In this document: positions 1 through 14,512 of the stretch, one piece after another
How positions within the stretch are numbered: position 1 is the first letter of the stretch
How the letters are laid out: every line of letters starts with the position of its first letter
From: Enhygromyxa salina
Lineage (GTDB): Bacteria > Myxococcota_A > Polyangia > Nannocystales > Nannocystaceae
Assembly (NCBI RefSeq): GCF_002994635.1
Contig: NZ_PVNL01000054.1
Location: 1-64,000 of the forward strand
Length of the DNA stretch: 64,000 nt
Reading direction: 5' to 3'
Program-made: the position numbers and the translations under genes
Notes under the pieces: generated by a model
Database searches by the model: none
Told to the model about the DNA's origin: nothing
What the model saw: the letters and a program-made list of their open reading frames with translations, nothing else

Positions 1-127
1 GGGGTCACTCGCTTCGCGCTGCGGGGTCACTCGCTTCGCGCTGCGGGGTCACTCGCTTCGCGCTGCGGGGTCACTCGCTTCGCGCTGCGGGGTCACTCGC
101 TTCGCGCTGCGGGGTCACTCGCTTCGC
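1..127. repeat. 22-bp tandem repeat array, about six units
   Basis: Five perfect 22-bp units begin at 1, 23, 45, 67 and 89 (core GGGGTCACTCGCTTCG, ending GCGCTGC). A sixth begins at 111 and runs into the first large hairpin element. The sixth unit is also the 5' end of that element, so the array looks like reiteration of the element's terminus. The array may extend left of the window. Units abut with no spacers, so it is not CRISPR. Confidence 0.95.
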
Positions 128-198
128 TCGTTCCCTCTTGGCCGTTTGTTCGCAGCCGCATGATTGGCCCCCTAGAAGGGGGCTCACGTCGCGTGAGC
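111..198 (+). repeat. Hairpin-bearing dispersed element, copy 1
   Basis: An 88-bp unit contains two perfect inverted repeats. One is CCCCCTAGAAGGGGG-like near 168-182. The other is GCTCACG, a 3-nt loop, then CGTGAGC at 182-198. The same unit recurs at 215-303 (direct) and 421-508 (inverted), and a shorter relative lies at 15591-15619. Short open frames through it are explained by the repetition and are not called as genes. Confidence 0.9.
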
Positions 199-214
199 GG
201 ACGTTTCGCACTGC

Positions 215-303
215 GGGGTCACTCGCTTCGCTCGCTCCCCTCTTGGCCGTTTGTTCGCAGCCGCATGATTGGCCCCCTAGAAGGGGGCTCGCGTCGCGTG
301 AGC
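215..303 (+). repeat. Hairpin-bearing dispersed element, copy 2
   Basis: This is a near-identical direct copy of 111-198, one base longer in the C-rich tract after the GCTTCGCTCG motif. It has a single A-to-G change in the second hairpin (GCTCGCG for GCTCACG), which weakens that stem slightly. Confidence 0.9.
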
Positions 304-420
304 CTGGATTTCCGTGGTTCTGGGGAAAGTCATCGTGGGCAGATAACCGCACAGCCAGATGCCCCGACGAAGGAAACCGTTCCGGGACCCGCGGACCTTC
401 CCAAGCTACGAAAACCTCTG

Positions 421-508
421 CTCACGCGACGTGAGCCCCCTTCTAGGGGGCCACTCATGCGGCTGCGAACAAACGGCCAAGAGGGGAGCGAGCGAAGCGA
501 GTGACCCC
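421..508 (-). repeat. Hairpin-bearing dispersed element, inverted copy 3
   Basis: This is the reverse complement of the 111-198 unit, with the order CTCACGCGACGTGAG, CCCCCTTCTAGGGGG, then the flank ending GAGTGACCCC. Copies 2 and 3 face each other around about 117 bp of unique sequence (304-420), so the pair could form a long cruciform. It lies about 30 bp beyond the stop codon of the double kinase gene and may end that transcript, although no T-run follows. Confidence 0.9.
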
Positions 509-538
509 GAAGTGTGAAGCCGTCTGTGGGGGTCATGG

Positions 539-3490
<2,952 letters not shown>

Positions 3491-3496
3491 GGGGTC

Positions 3497-4141
3497 TCAG
3501 GGCTCCTCGGTGGGAGTGGGGGCGAGGTTGTCGCGCAGCGCCTTGGCCCAGTCATCAAAGTTCGCCTGGGTGCTGCGGCGCAGCTCCTCGCTGGTCGCGA
3601 GCTCGACGATCAGCTCGTCGAGCCGCTGACGCGCGCGCTGCAGTCGGCGCTTGATCGTGCCCTCGGGCGTGTCGATCACCGCCGCGATCTCGCGCACGCT
3701 CAGCCCCTCCCAGTAGTGCAGCTCGAGCGCGACCTGCATCTCGAGCGGGAGGTGGCGCATCGCGGTGAGCAGCAGCTTTTGCTCTTCCCGCGCGGCGATG
3801 TGGGCCGTCGCCGATCCGAGCCCGAGATCCGCGACCGACTGCTGGCCAACCTCGACGACCGCGTCGCGGCGCTGGCGATCGCGGATGTGGGTGTACAGCC
3901 GGTTGCGCGCGATCGTGTAGAGGTAGGTTCGAAAGCTGGCGTCGCCGCGGTAGCGGTCTTTGCCCTTCACACAGCCAAGGAAGGTCTGCTGGGTCAGATC
4001 CTCGGCGGCGTCGTCGACCTTGCTCCGGAAGAACCGATAGATCGAGTCGAAGTGGCGCGCGAACAGCTCGCGACCCGCACGCTCATCACCCGCGCGCCAG
4101 GACTCGAGCAGTTCGAAGTCTGGTTTTGGCTCCGCGCTCAC
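3497..4141 (-). CDS. ECF-family RNA polymerase sigma factor
   Basis: This 214-residue extracytoplasmic-function sigma factor is expected to direct RNA polymerase to a small regulon. Region 2 covers about residues 22-80 (ARHFDSIYRFFRSKVDDAAE, then the DLTQQTF motif). Region 4 is a helix-turn-helix around 130-185, with LPLEMQVALELHYWEGLSV and EGTIKRRLQRARQRL. A tail of about 30 residues follows. It starts with GTG and has no Shine-Dalgarno. TAGATT ends 6 nt before the start and overlaps the stop codon of infA, so its promoter lies in the end of infA. No anti-sigma gene is adjacent; the downstream double kinase may supply control instead, as in other kinase-linked ECF groups (inference). Confidence 0.92.
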   Translation of the reverse strand: MSAEPKPDFELLESWRAGDERAGRELFARHFDSIYRFFRSKVDDAAEDLTQQTFLGCVKGKDRYRGDASFRTYLYTIARNRLYTHIRDRQRRDAVVEVGQQSVADLGLGSATAHIAAREEQKLLLTAMRHLPLEMQVALELHYWEGLSVREIAAVIDTPEGTIKRRLQRARQRLDELIVELATSEELRRSTQANFDDWAKALRDNLAPTPTEEP

Positions 4142-4147
4142 GCTGAC

Positions 4148-4153
4148 AATCTA
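4148..4153 (-). promoter_or_regulatory. Candidate -10 box (TAGATT) for the ECF sigma gene
   Basis: TAGATT lies 6 nt before the GTG of the sigma gene and its first bases are the infA stop codon. No ribosome binding site is seen, which is consistent with a leaderless start. No convincing -35 is present. Confidence 0.5.
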
Positions 4154-4369
4154 CCGCACTCGGTAGATGATGCGCCCGCGGTTGGGATCGTAGGGGGAGA
4201 CGGCGACTTTCACCCGGTCGCCGAGGACGACCTTGATTCGAAATTTCCGCATTTTGCCGGCGAGGTGGGCGATGACCGAGTGATCGTCATCGATCTTCAC
4301 CCGAAACATGCCGCCGGTGAGGACTTCGATGACGACGCCGTCGAACTCGATGTGGTCGTCCTTGCTCAC
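4151..4369 (-). CDS. infA: Translation initiation factor IF-1
   Basis: This 72-residue single OB-fold protein binds the 30S A site and works with IF-2 and IF-3 in initiation. Its length equals that of E. coli IF-1, and the family landmarks are present: MFRV, HLAGKMRK, GDRV, and the SPYD...GRIIYR end. The frame continues upstream to 4780, but similarity to IF-1 begins exactly at the GTG at 4369. That GTG has no Shine-Dalgarno but is preceded by TACCCT with a 7-nt gap and TTGCGA 17 nt further up, so it is likely leaderless. Its end overlaps the promoter of the downstream ECF sigma factor gene. It is not next to ribosomal protein genes in this window. Confidence 0.95.
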   Translation of the reverse strand: MSKDDHIEFDGVVIEVLTGGMFRVKIDDDHSVIAHLAGKMRKFRIKVVLGDRVKVAVSPYDPNRGRIIYRVR

Positions 4370-4376
4370 GGGGCGG

Positions 4377-4405
4377 AGGGTAGGGGGGTGCCGCCGCGTT
4401 CGCAA
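4377..4405 (-). promoter_or_regulatory. infA promoter: TTGCGA, 17 nt, TACCCT
   Basis: On the minus strand TTGCGA (4405-4400) and TACCCT (4382-4377) are separated by 17 nt. TACCCT ends 7 nt before the infA GTG. Spacing and sequence fit a housekeeping sigma-70 promoter giving a leaderless mRNA. Confidence 0.6.
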
Positions 4406-4667
4406 GAGCAGCGGTCCGCCAAGATCGATCGAGCACACTCTCGGGCAATCTCGGCCAATCCTGCCGCCCCTGGGCCCCGGCCGCCCGGATGGAGTCACTC
4501 GCGCCCAGCTCGACCCAGACGCCCAAGCGCGTGAGGCCGCGTCGGTTCGAGCCTGCCCGGGATCGCCTACCCTGGACCGAGCCCCCAAAACGAGCGAATC
4601 GCGCCACCCAGACCTGGGAGACGCGACGCGGCTGCAGTCGGCGCGAAGCGGTGCGCCTGTGGGGTCT
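4383..4667. other. Intergenic region upstream of infA
   Basis: Apart from the infA -35 box no gene is supported here. An open frame runs through on the minus strand as an extension of infA but has no homology-like content. A GGTTCGAGCC string near 4542 recalls a tRNA T-arm but no cloverleaf can be built around it. Confidence 0.6.
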
Positions 4668-5402
4668 CTAGTAGTGGACGTTGGTGCCTTCGAAGGCGAC
4701 GGTGGCCTGGCGCAGGCTGTCGGCGAGCAGGTCGTCGATGTCTGCCTGCTCGAGCGCCTCGCTGAAGTCGACCCCGTCAAACAGGTGGTTGTAGGCCTTG
4801 CTGACGGTCAGCTTCTTGGAGAAGTGCTGGTCCTTGCTGATCGAGAACGGCCCACCGCCCTCGATCTCACTGATGTCGACCTGCACGTCGAGCTCGACGT
4901 CGGTCCGCCAGGTGAAGTCGATGTGCTCGTCACCGCGCACGGCTGACCCGGTCAAGTACACGGTCGCGCCCATGGCAGCCGGGTTGTCGACCTCGTCTGC
5001 GGGGCCGTACTCGACCAGCAGCTCGCAGTAGGTGCCGGAGTTGGCCCGCACGCCGCCGACGCCCGCGACCTCGGAGTCCGCGGTGGTGCCCACGTTCTCG
5101 GCCAGCGCCCCCCAGTACATCTCCACGGCGAAGCGCTCACCATCACAGCCCAGCAGCGTCACCGCGCTGGTCGTCACGTAGGCCTCGTTGACGAACACGT
5201 CCCAGCCCATGTCGTTGGCGAACAGCAGCTGATCGCCGTTGCGCGACGGCACGTTGCCCGCCTCGTCCGGCGTGCTGTGGCTGGTGGTGAACACATCGAC
5301 GACCCCCGTGCGCTGGCCGAGCTGATCGAACAGCTCGCAGCCGGAGGTGAGCGCGAGGGTGGAGGCGAGGAGGGCGGCGAACGGGGGGATACGGCGGGTC
5401 AT
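4668..5402 (-). CDS. Exported lipoprotein, paralogue of the 57.9-kb lipoprotein
   Basis: This 244-residue protein has no function I recognise. It starts at the ATG at 5402 because that gives a good lipoprotein signal: MTRR, a hydrophobic stretch, then lipobox LTSGC with the lipidated Cys near residue 22. An ATG 26 codons upstream would bury the signal. The mature protein has a GWDV motif, an AVEMYWG motif and a DISEIEGG segment. These match in order the lipoprotein at 57870-58649 (GWQI, AIEMFWG, DISKLETG), and both end in ..FDGxDF..A..AD.. followed by an acidic tail. The two are clearly one family. It probably sits on the inner face of the outer membrane or in the periplasm. The gene is followed by infA on the same strand, about 300 bp away. 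Confidence 0.85.
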   Translation of the reverse strand: MTRRIPPFAALLASTLALTSGCELFDQLGQRTGVVDVFTTSHSTPDEAGNVPSRNGDQLLFANDMGWDVFVNEAYVTTSAVTLLGCDGERFAVEMYWGALAENVGTTADSEVAGVGGVRANSGTYCELLVEYGPADEVDNPAAMGATVYLTGSAVRGDEHIDFTWRTDVELDVQVDISEIEGGGPFSISKDQHFSKKLTVSKAYNHLFDGVDFSEALEQADIDDLLADSLRQATVAFEGTNVHY

Positions 5403-5813
5403 GGTCGTGGCCTCGGCGGGTGGTCGGTGGGTGCCGAGAAGGGCAGAGGGGGGGCCGATCTGGGAGCCTGGGCTGGTCAAACCGTCAGGCCGGTCAAAGG
5501 ATCAAATCGACATTCGTAGTTAGCAACATTACAAGAATTTGCGCAAGATAAATGTTGGCGCGAGGCTGGCCAAACCCACCCAATTTCGGCCCTCAATGAC
5601 AAAATGATCATGGAGAGATCTCTCTGCTGGCGATTCTGAGCAGGATTACGCGATTTCGAGCCCCAATCTCGCGGATGGTGCGAAACCAATGTGAGATATA
5701 TTTGTAATCGAAGCTCCCACCCGCGATCGTCGCGAATCCCCAGTAATTCGTGTTTCGGGCGCCCCGCGAAGCTGGTGAAACCTCGCAGGGTTGATGTGCG
5801 ACAGTCTGGCCAG
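5403..5813. other. AT-rich intergenic region between divergent lipoprotein genes
   Basis: This 411-bp gap separates two divergent genes. The part from about 5500 to 5720 is distinctly AT-richer than the rest of the window (for example AATTTGCGCAAGATAAATG near 5537 and GATATATTTGTAATCG near 5695). Promoters for both genes are expected here, but I could not choose -10/-35 pairs with confidence. No small gene is supported. Confidence 0.6.
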
Positions 5814-9554
<3,741 letters not shown>

Positions 9555-9560
9555 CCGCGA

Positions 9561-10349
9561 TCAGCTCTTGGCGCGCTTGCGGGGCCACAGCCGCAGGCCG
9601 TCGAAGCCCTTGAAGAACACCCACAAGCCGGCGCCGAGCACCGCCAGCGAGAACAGCCCGCACAGGCCACCCCACAGCCAGTAGGGGCCGAACAGCGCGT
9701 TGGACATCTGGCTGACGTCCGAGGGCATCACGCCGTCCGCCGTGTGGGCGAACTCCATGAACAGGTAGTCCCCGCGCGAGAACACCGACAGCGCGAGCTG
9801 GGTGGCGAGGAACACCAGGCCGAGCTGGGCGGGCTCGGCCTGCTTGCGGGTGCCGAGCACCGCGAGCAGGACGGCGAGCGCCGCGACGAAGCCCCAGCCA
9901 AACGGGTTGCGGACCACGAGGACCGCGATCGCGACCAGCGCGAACACCCCAGCCATCAAGGTGTACTGGGTCGCCTTGGGGTTGCGCGCGAGCACGAAGC
10001 CGACCGAGGCGATGATCGCGGGACCGACGAGCCCGCCAGCGGCGACCAGGGCCTGGCGGATCGGACCGAAGCCCGCGCCGGCCGACCAGGTCGCGGCCCC
10101 CGACGCGTCGGGGTGCATCACGAAGCTGTCGAAGTGGCCGCCGAGCAGCGCGGCCGTGAACCCGTGGCCGAGCTCGTGGACCAGCGTCGACAGCCAGATC
10201 AGCGGCATCGCCACGACAAACCCGTAGGGCACGAAGTACAGCGCCAGGGTCACCGCGATGCTGCCGAGCAGAAACCACCGGGTGCGGCGGGCGATCTGCT
10301 CCGGATCGCTGTTGCGCGCGCGTTGCTTGATCTCGTCGTAGGAAGCCAC
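9561..10349 (-). CDS. M50B-type zinc metalloprotease, integral membrane
   Basis: This 262-residue polytopic protein belongs to the M50B/site-2-protease-like group, which cuts or handles substrates within the membrane. HELGH is at about residues 58-62, inside the second hydrophobic segment, and about five more hydrophobic segments follow. The second metal-ligand motif typical of full S2P enzymes (NxxPxxxLDGG) is not obvious, as is usual for the M50B branch. I chose the GTG at 10349. TAGTTT lies 8 nt upstream of it and GTGACA 16 nt further, making a good promoter with a leaderless start. The GTG at 10385 would sit inside that -35 box. Confidence 0.82.
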   Translation of the reverse strand: MASYDEIKQRARNSDPEQIARRTRWFLLGSIAVTLALYFVPYGFVVAMPLIWLSTLVHELGHGFTAALLGGHFDSFVMHPDASGAATWSAGAGFGPIRQALVAAGGLVGPAIIASVGFVLARNPKATQYTLMAGVFALVAIAVLVVRNPFGWGFVAALAVLLAVLGTRKQAEPAQLGLVFLATQLALSVFSRGDYLFMEFAHTADGVMPSDVSQMSNALFGPYWLWGGLCGLFSLAVLGAGLWVFFKGFDGLRLWPRKRAKS

Positions 10350-10357
10350 CGCGGGAC

Positions 10358-10385
10358 AAACTAGCACCGAGCCCCGCGATGTCAC
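10358..10385 (-). promoter_or_regulatory. Promoter of the M50 protease gene: GTGACA, 16 nt, TAGTTT
   Basis: GTGACA (10385-10380) matches the TTGACA consensus at five of six positions. TAGTTT (10363-10358) follows after 16 nt and ends 8 nt before the chosen GTG. No Shine-Dalgarno is seen. Confidence 0.55.
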
Positions 10386-10398
10386 ACGCGCGCCGCGC

Positions 10399-10460
10399 CA
10401 GCTGCCCGCCAGGCCGAGCCAGCTGCCCGCCAGGCCGAGCCAGCTGCCCGCCAGGCCGAG
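10399..10460. repeat. 21-bp tandem repeat, three copies
   Basis: Three head-to-tail copies of a 21-bp unit (core CAGCTGCCCGCCAGGCCGAG) start at 10399, 10420 and 10441. The last copy stops one base before the lnt stop codon region. It sits between lnt and the M50 protease gene, both on the minus strand. A role in termination is possible but there is no U-tract. Confidence 0.95.
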
Positions 10461-10461
10461 A

Positions 10462-12363
10462 TCACGCCGTTGGTTCGGCGCTCGCGGCCGCGCGCGGGCG
10501 ACGGTAGCGGCTGCTCGCCCAGACCCCCAGCAGGCCCGCGATACACAGCCAGCCGAACAGGCTGCCGGTCCAGCCGAACACCGTGCGCCGCTCGGCGGAC
10601 ATCATGGGGACATCGACGGCGAACCCCTCGGCGCCGCGGAACAGGTCAGCGTCGGAGTCGGTGACCTCGGTCTGCTCGACGACCCGGCCGACGGGATCGA
10701 CGTAGGCCGAGATCCCGGCGTTGACGGATCGCAGCAGGCCCTTGCGGTGCTCGACCGCGCGGAACACCGCGAGCCCGAGGTGCTCGGACTGCTCGCGGGT
10801 CTTGCCGAACCACGAGTCGTTGGTCAGGTTGACCAGGGCGTGGACGCCCTCGTTGGCGACCTCGCGGGTGAACCCGGCCAGGATGTCTTCGTAGCAGATC
10901 AGCGCGCCAAACTCGTAGCCGGCGGCCGTAATCGCGGCTGGCCCGTCGCCGCGATTGAGGTGCGAGGCCGACGGGATCTTGTCGAGGTACCAGGCCGGGT
11001 CGACCCCGGGCGGGGCGGCCTCGCCAAACATCAGGGGGTAGTTCTTGTCGTAGCGGTCGCCCCAGCGGCCGTCCCGATCCAGCACCCACGCGGTGTTCCA
11101 GGCGTAGGGGTTCTCGCCGGTCGCGTCGCGGGTCACGAGCCCGACGATCACGGGGACGTCGAAGCCGCGCTGGATCCGGCGGCGGTCATTGGGCTCGAGA
11201 TCCTGCTCGTGTTGACGGCTGAACCGGCCGTAGGGGTAGGCGGTCTCGCCCCACAAGACCACCTGGGCGCCGTCAGCCTGCAGCGCCGCGGTGACCCGCT
11301 GGAGCTCGCGCAGGAGCAGCGGCTTCATCCCGGGGGTGCTGTAGGTCTCGATCCCAAAGTTGCCCTGGACCACGCCCACGCGCAGCTGCGGCGCGGCTTG
11401 CATGGCCGCGTCGACCTGCTTGATGCGAACCCAGCCGTACGCGGGCACGCCGATCATCCACGCCGCGAGGGTACCGACGGCGACCTTGTCGAGCTTGCCA
11501 GTCTCGATGTAGCTGAGGATGCACTCCCAGATCGCGGCGTTGATCGCGATCATCACGAAGCTGACCGCCAGCGCCCCGCCGATCTCGGCGGTCTGGATCC
11601 ACAGCGGCTGCCACGCCCAGCTGAGCGCCATGTGGACCGGGAAGATGCTGATCGTGGACATCAGCAGCTCGACGGCCGCCCACGTCATCGGGAAGATCAG
11701 CAGCGTCGAGCGGCCGGTCTTGTCGCACACGAGCCGGGTGATCCATGCGGACAGCGCCCACTGGAGCCCCAAAAACAGCGCGAACAAGCTGGTGATCCCG
11801 GCCGCGCCCGCGGTGCCAAACCCGGCGAACCGGGTCAGCAGCTCGCCCATCCAGTAGAAGCCGACGAACACCGCGACGTAGCCGGCGATCCAGCCGTAGA
11901 AGAACGCGAACTTGGGCGAGCGACCGTGGATCGCCCACAGCAGGGGCACCCAGCCGAAGAAGGCCAGCCACCACACGTCGATGTCCGGCGCGGAGATCCA
12001 CATCGCCGAGCCCGTTGCGACGGCGGCCAGCAGCCGCAGCGGATCCCAGAACCGATGGACCGCCGTGCTCGGCGTCGACCCCGTGGGCTGGGGACGCTTG
12101 GCCCCGGCAGCGGGATCGGGGCTGTTGTCGATCCAGCCCGCGGCCTGGTTGTGACGCCTGGACGCGGACTGGACCAGCTCGAGTCGGTCCTGCTCGGTCG
12201 TGTCGTCGTCGATCGTGTGGACGATCTCGTTCATGCTCGAGCTCGAGCTCGGGCTCGACCCAGAACTGGCAGGGTCCCGAAACCGCTCACGCGAACCGGA
12301 GCTGGCCGATGCCGAGCCGGACTTGGTGATCCGCGGCTTGCTGTCGCTGTCGTCGGCGCTCAC
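10462..12363 (-). CDS. lnt: Apolipoprotein N-acyltransferase
   Basis: This 633-residue enzyme adds the third acyl chain to the N-terminal cysteine of lipoproteins at the inner membrane. About residues 108-320 form the multi-span membrane part. A nitrilase-fold domain (about 325-590) carries the Glu-Lys-Cys triad: Glu373 in WGETAYPYGR, Lys440 in YDKNYPLMFGE and Cys490 in ALICYED. The spacing is nearly that of E. coli Lnt. A final hydrophobic helix (597-615) follows. The protein is about 110 residues longer than usual at the N-terminus, with a Ser-rich disordered stretch (15-45). The GTG start has AGGAG seven bases upstream, overlapping the aspS stop, so lnt is translated with aspS. The many lipoproteins in this window would be substrates. 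Confidence 0.93.
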   Translation of the reverse strand: MSADDSDSKPRITKSGSASASSGSRERFRDPASSGSSPSSSSSMNEIVHTIDDDTTEQDRLELVQSASRRHNQAAGWIDNSPDPAAGAKRPQPTGSTPSTAVHRFWDPLRLLAAVATGSAMWISAPDIDVWWLAFFGWVPLLWAIHGRSPKFAFFYGWIAGYVAVFVGFYWMGELLTRFAGFGTAGAAGITSLFALFLGLQWALSAWITRLVCDKTGRSTLLIFPMTWAAVELLMSTISIFPVHMALSWAWQPLWIQTAEIGGALAVSFVMIAINAAIWECILSYIETGKLDKVAVGTLAAWMIGVPAYGWVRIKQVDAAMQAAPQLRVGVVQGNFGIETYSTPGMKPLLLRELQRVTAALQADGAQVVLWGETAYPYGRFSRQHEQDLEPNDRRRIQRGFDVPVIVGLVTRDATGENPYAWNTAWVLDRDGRWGDRYDKNYPLMFGEAAPPGVDPAWYLDKIPSASHLNRGDGPAAITAAGYEFGALICYEDILAGFTREVANEGVHALVNLTNDSWFGKTREQSEHLGLAVFRAVEHRKGLLRSVNAGISAYVDPVGRVVEQTEVTDSDADLFRGAEGFAVDVPMMSAERRTVFGWTGSLFGWLCIAGLLGVWASSRYRRPRAAASAEPTA

Positions 12364-12373
12364 GCTGGGGCTC

Positions 12374-14224
12374 CTAGGTCTCGCCCGCGTCGGGCGCTTG
12401 GCCCGCCGCTTCGTTGGGCAGCGCCCGATGACGGATGAACAGCTCGGCCAGCTGCGGCTCGTCGGCCGGGGTCGGGCACTGGGTCATGAGGTCTTGACCC
12501 TTTTGGGTCTTGGGGAACGCGATCACGTCGCGGAGGCTGTCGGCCTCGGACATCAACATCGACAGGCGATCGACGCCGAGCGCGATCCCGCCGTGGGGCG
12601 GCGGCCCGTACTTGAACGCGTCGAGCAGGAACCCGAACTTGGCCTGCTTCTCCGCCTCGCTCATGCCGAGCGCCTCGAACACCTTGGCCTGGACGTCGGC
12701 CTGGTGGATCCGGATCGAGCCGCCGCCGATCTCGTTGCCGTTGAGCACCAGGTCGTAGGCGCGGGCGAGGACCTTGCCGGGATCACTGCTCAGCAGCTCG
12801 ACGTGCTCGTCGCGCGGGGAGGTGAAGGGGTGGTGGGACGAGACCCAGTTGCCGTCGCGGTTGCGCTCGAACAGCGGGAAGTCGGTGACCCACAAGAAGT
12901 TCCAGGGCGTGGGCCCCGAGCCCGCGAGCAGCCCGAGCTCGTCGCGCAGATGCAGGCGGATCGCGTTGAGCACCGTGTGCGTGGTCTCGAAGTCGTCGGC
13001 CACGAACAGCAGCAGCGAGCCGGGCTCGGCGCCCATCTCCGCGCTGATCTTGGTCTGCAGCTCGGCCGAGATGAACTTGGCGCTGCCGCCTTGCCAGATC
13101 CCGCCGTCCTCGACGCGGGCCCACGCGAGCCCCTTGGCGCCGCCGGACTCGCGCTTCTTGGCGAAGGCCGTGAGCTTGTCGATCTTCCCGCGCCCGTAGC
13201 CGGGGCCGTGCTCGGGCGGCAGGCACAGGCCCTTGACGTACGGCGCGCCCTCGAACACCGCGAACCCACAGCCGCGGGTGAGCGCGGTCAGATCCGAGAG
13301 CTCGAGCCCAAACCGCGTGTCCGGCTTGTCGGAGCCGTAGCGAGCCATGGCCTGGGCCCAGGTCAGGCGCCGAAACGGGGTCGGGATCTCGACGCCCAGC
13401 AGATCCTTCCACAGCCGGATCATCAGGGACTCGATCGCCTCGAACACCAGCTCGGGCGTGGCGAAGCTGAGCTCGACGTCGATCTGGGTGAACTCGGGCT
13501 GACGATCGTTGCGCAGATCTTCGTCGCGGAAGCAGCGGGTGATCTGAAAGTACTTGTCGAAGCCCGAGACCATGAACAGCTGCTTGAAGATCTGCGGGCT
13601 CTCGGCGAGCGCGTAGAAGCAGCCAGGGTTGAGCCGGCTGGGCACCAAGAAGTTGCGGGCCCCGCCCGGGGTGTACTTGACCATGTACGGGGTCTCGAGC
13701 TCGAGGAACCCGAGCTCGGACATGTGCGCGCGGGTGATGGTCCCGAGCCGCGACCGCAAGATGAAGTTGCGCTGCAGCGAGGGCCGGCGCAGATCCAGGT
13801 AGCGGTACTGCAGGCGCAGGTTCTCGTGGGTGTCGAGCCGCTCGTCCTTCGAGATGTCGAACGGCGGGGTCTCGGCCTTGGAGAACAATTCGAAGACGTC
13901 GACCTCGAGCTCGATCTCACCGGTCGCCATGTTGGGGTTGGCGTTGGGGGTGCCGTCGTTGTCGACGCGCCGCAAGATCTTGCCACAGACGCCGATGCAG
14001 TGCTCGCTGCGCAGCGCCTGCGCAGCTTCGTAGGCGTCCGCGTCGACGTCGGGCCCGAACACGACCTGGGTCATGCCCTCGCGGTCGCGCAGATCCACGA
14101 AGATCCGCCCGCCGTGATCGCGGCGAGAGTTGACCCAGCCGAACAGCACAGCGCGCTCGCCTTCGTCGCTCAGCCGCAAGTCTCCGCAGGTGTGGGTCCG
14201 ACCGATCTCGAGCAGGGTTGGCAT
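12374..14224 (-). CDS. aspS: Aspartyl-tRNA synthetase, bacterial type
   Basis: This 616-residue class II synthetase charges tRNA with aspartate. An N-terminal OB-fold anticodon domain (about 1-110, with GWVNSRRDHGGRIFVDLRD) precedes the catalytic core, which has NFLVPSRLNPGCFYALAESP, the motif-2 sequence CFRDEDLRNDRQPEF, and a C-terminal GGIALGVDRL motif 3. The GAD insertion of bacterial enzymes lies between. The ATG at 14224 matches the family's start; the longer open frame upstream runs antisense to the next gene. A His in RRDHGG and a Gly before NPNMATG match the residues of non-discriminating AspRS (Pseudomonas type) rather than E. coli. It may therefore also form Asp-tRNA(Asn) for amidation. 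Confidence 0.96.
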   Translation of the reverse strand: MPTLLEIGRTHTCGDLRLSDEGERAVLFGWVNSRRDHGGRIFVDLRDREGMTQVVFGPDVDADAYEAAQALRSEHCIGVCGKILRRVDNDGTPNANPNMATGEIELEVDVFELFSKAETPPFDISKDERLDTHENLRLQYRYLDLRRPSLQRNFILRSRLGTITRAHMSELGFLELETPYMVKYTPGGARNFLVPSRLNPGCFYALAESPQIFKQLFMVSGFDKYFQITRCFRDEDLRNDRQPEFTQIDVELSFATPELVFEAIESLMIRLWKDLLGVEIPTPFRRLTWAQAMARYGSDKPDTRFGLELSDLTALTRGCGFAVFEGAPYVKGLCLPPEHGPGYGRGKIDKLTAFAKKRESGGAKGLAWARVEDGGIWQGGSAKFISAELQTKISAEMGAEPGSLLLFVADDFETTHTVLNAIRLHLRDELGLLAGSGPTPWNFLWVTDFPLFERNRDGNWVSSHHPFTSPRDEHVELLSSDPGKVLARAYDLVLNGNEIGGGSIRIHQADVQAKVFEALGMSEAEKQAKFGFLLDAFKYGPPPHGGIALGVDRLSMLMSEADSLRDVIAFPKTQKGQDLMTQCPTPADEPQLAELFIRHRALPNEAAGQAPDAGET

Positions 14225-14512
14225 GTCGCCGCAATGTAGACAAAACTCGCCGGGCTCGCACGGCCGTCCATCGCGGGCGGCGCAGGGGGCTGTCACCGGC
14301 GCGAGCCGGGTTTTTGGCTCGCTCGCCGACGCCACCACCGGCTGGGTCGGCGCGCGGCCGGGGCCCGCGGGGGGCTGCGGCGGCGCTGGGGGAGCGGGCC
14401 CGATCTGGGCCCGATCGGGTCCAGATCGCGTGCTAAATAGTGAGCGGGCGCTCGCTGCCGAGCTCGAGCTGGCTACATCCGACCGAGATCGCCCCGTCAG
14501 CCGCACCAGATC

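Noticed and set aside
1..127. Regular short repeats that might suggest a CRISPR array
   Set aside because: Units are directly adjacent with no unique spacers and no cas genes are nearby.
4510..4575. GGTTCGAGCC string resembling a tRNA T-arm
   Set aside because: The T-stem has a mismatch and no acceptor, D or anticodon stems can be paired at the right distances on either strand.
10399..10460. Three 21-bp repeats considered as CRISPR or iterons
   Set aside because: No spacers, no replication genes; a simple tandem repeat at a gene end.
10747..12438. Plus-strand frame opposite lnt
   Set aside because: The lnt catalytic triad and membrane segments are on the minus strand; the opposite frame shows no domain.
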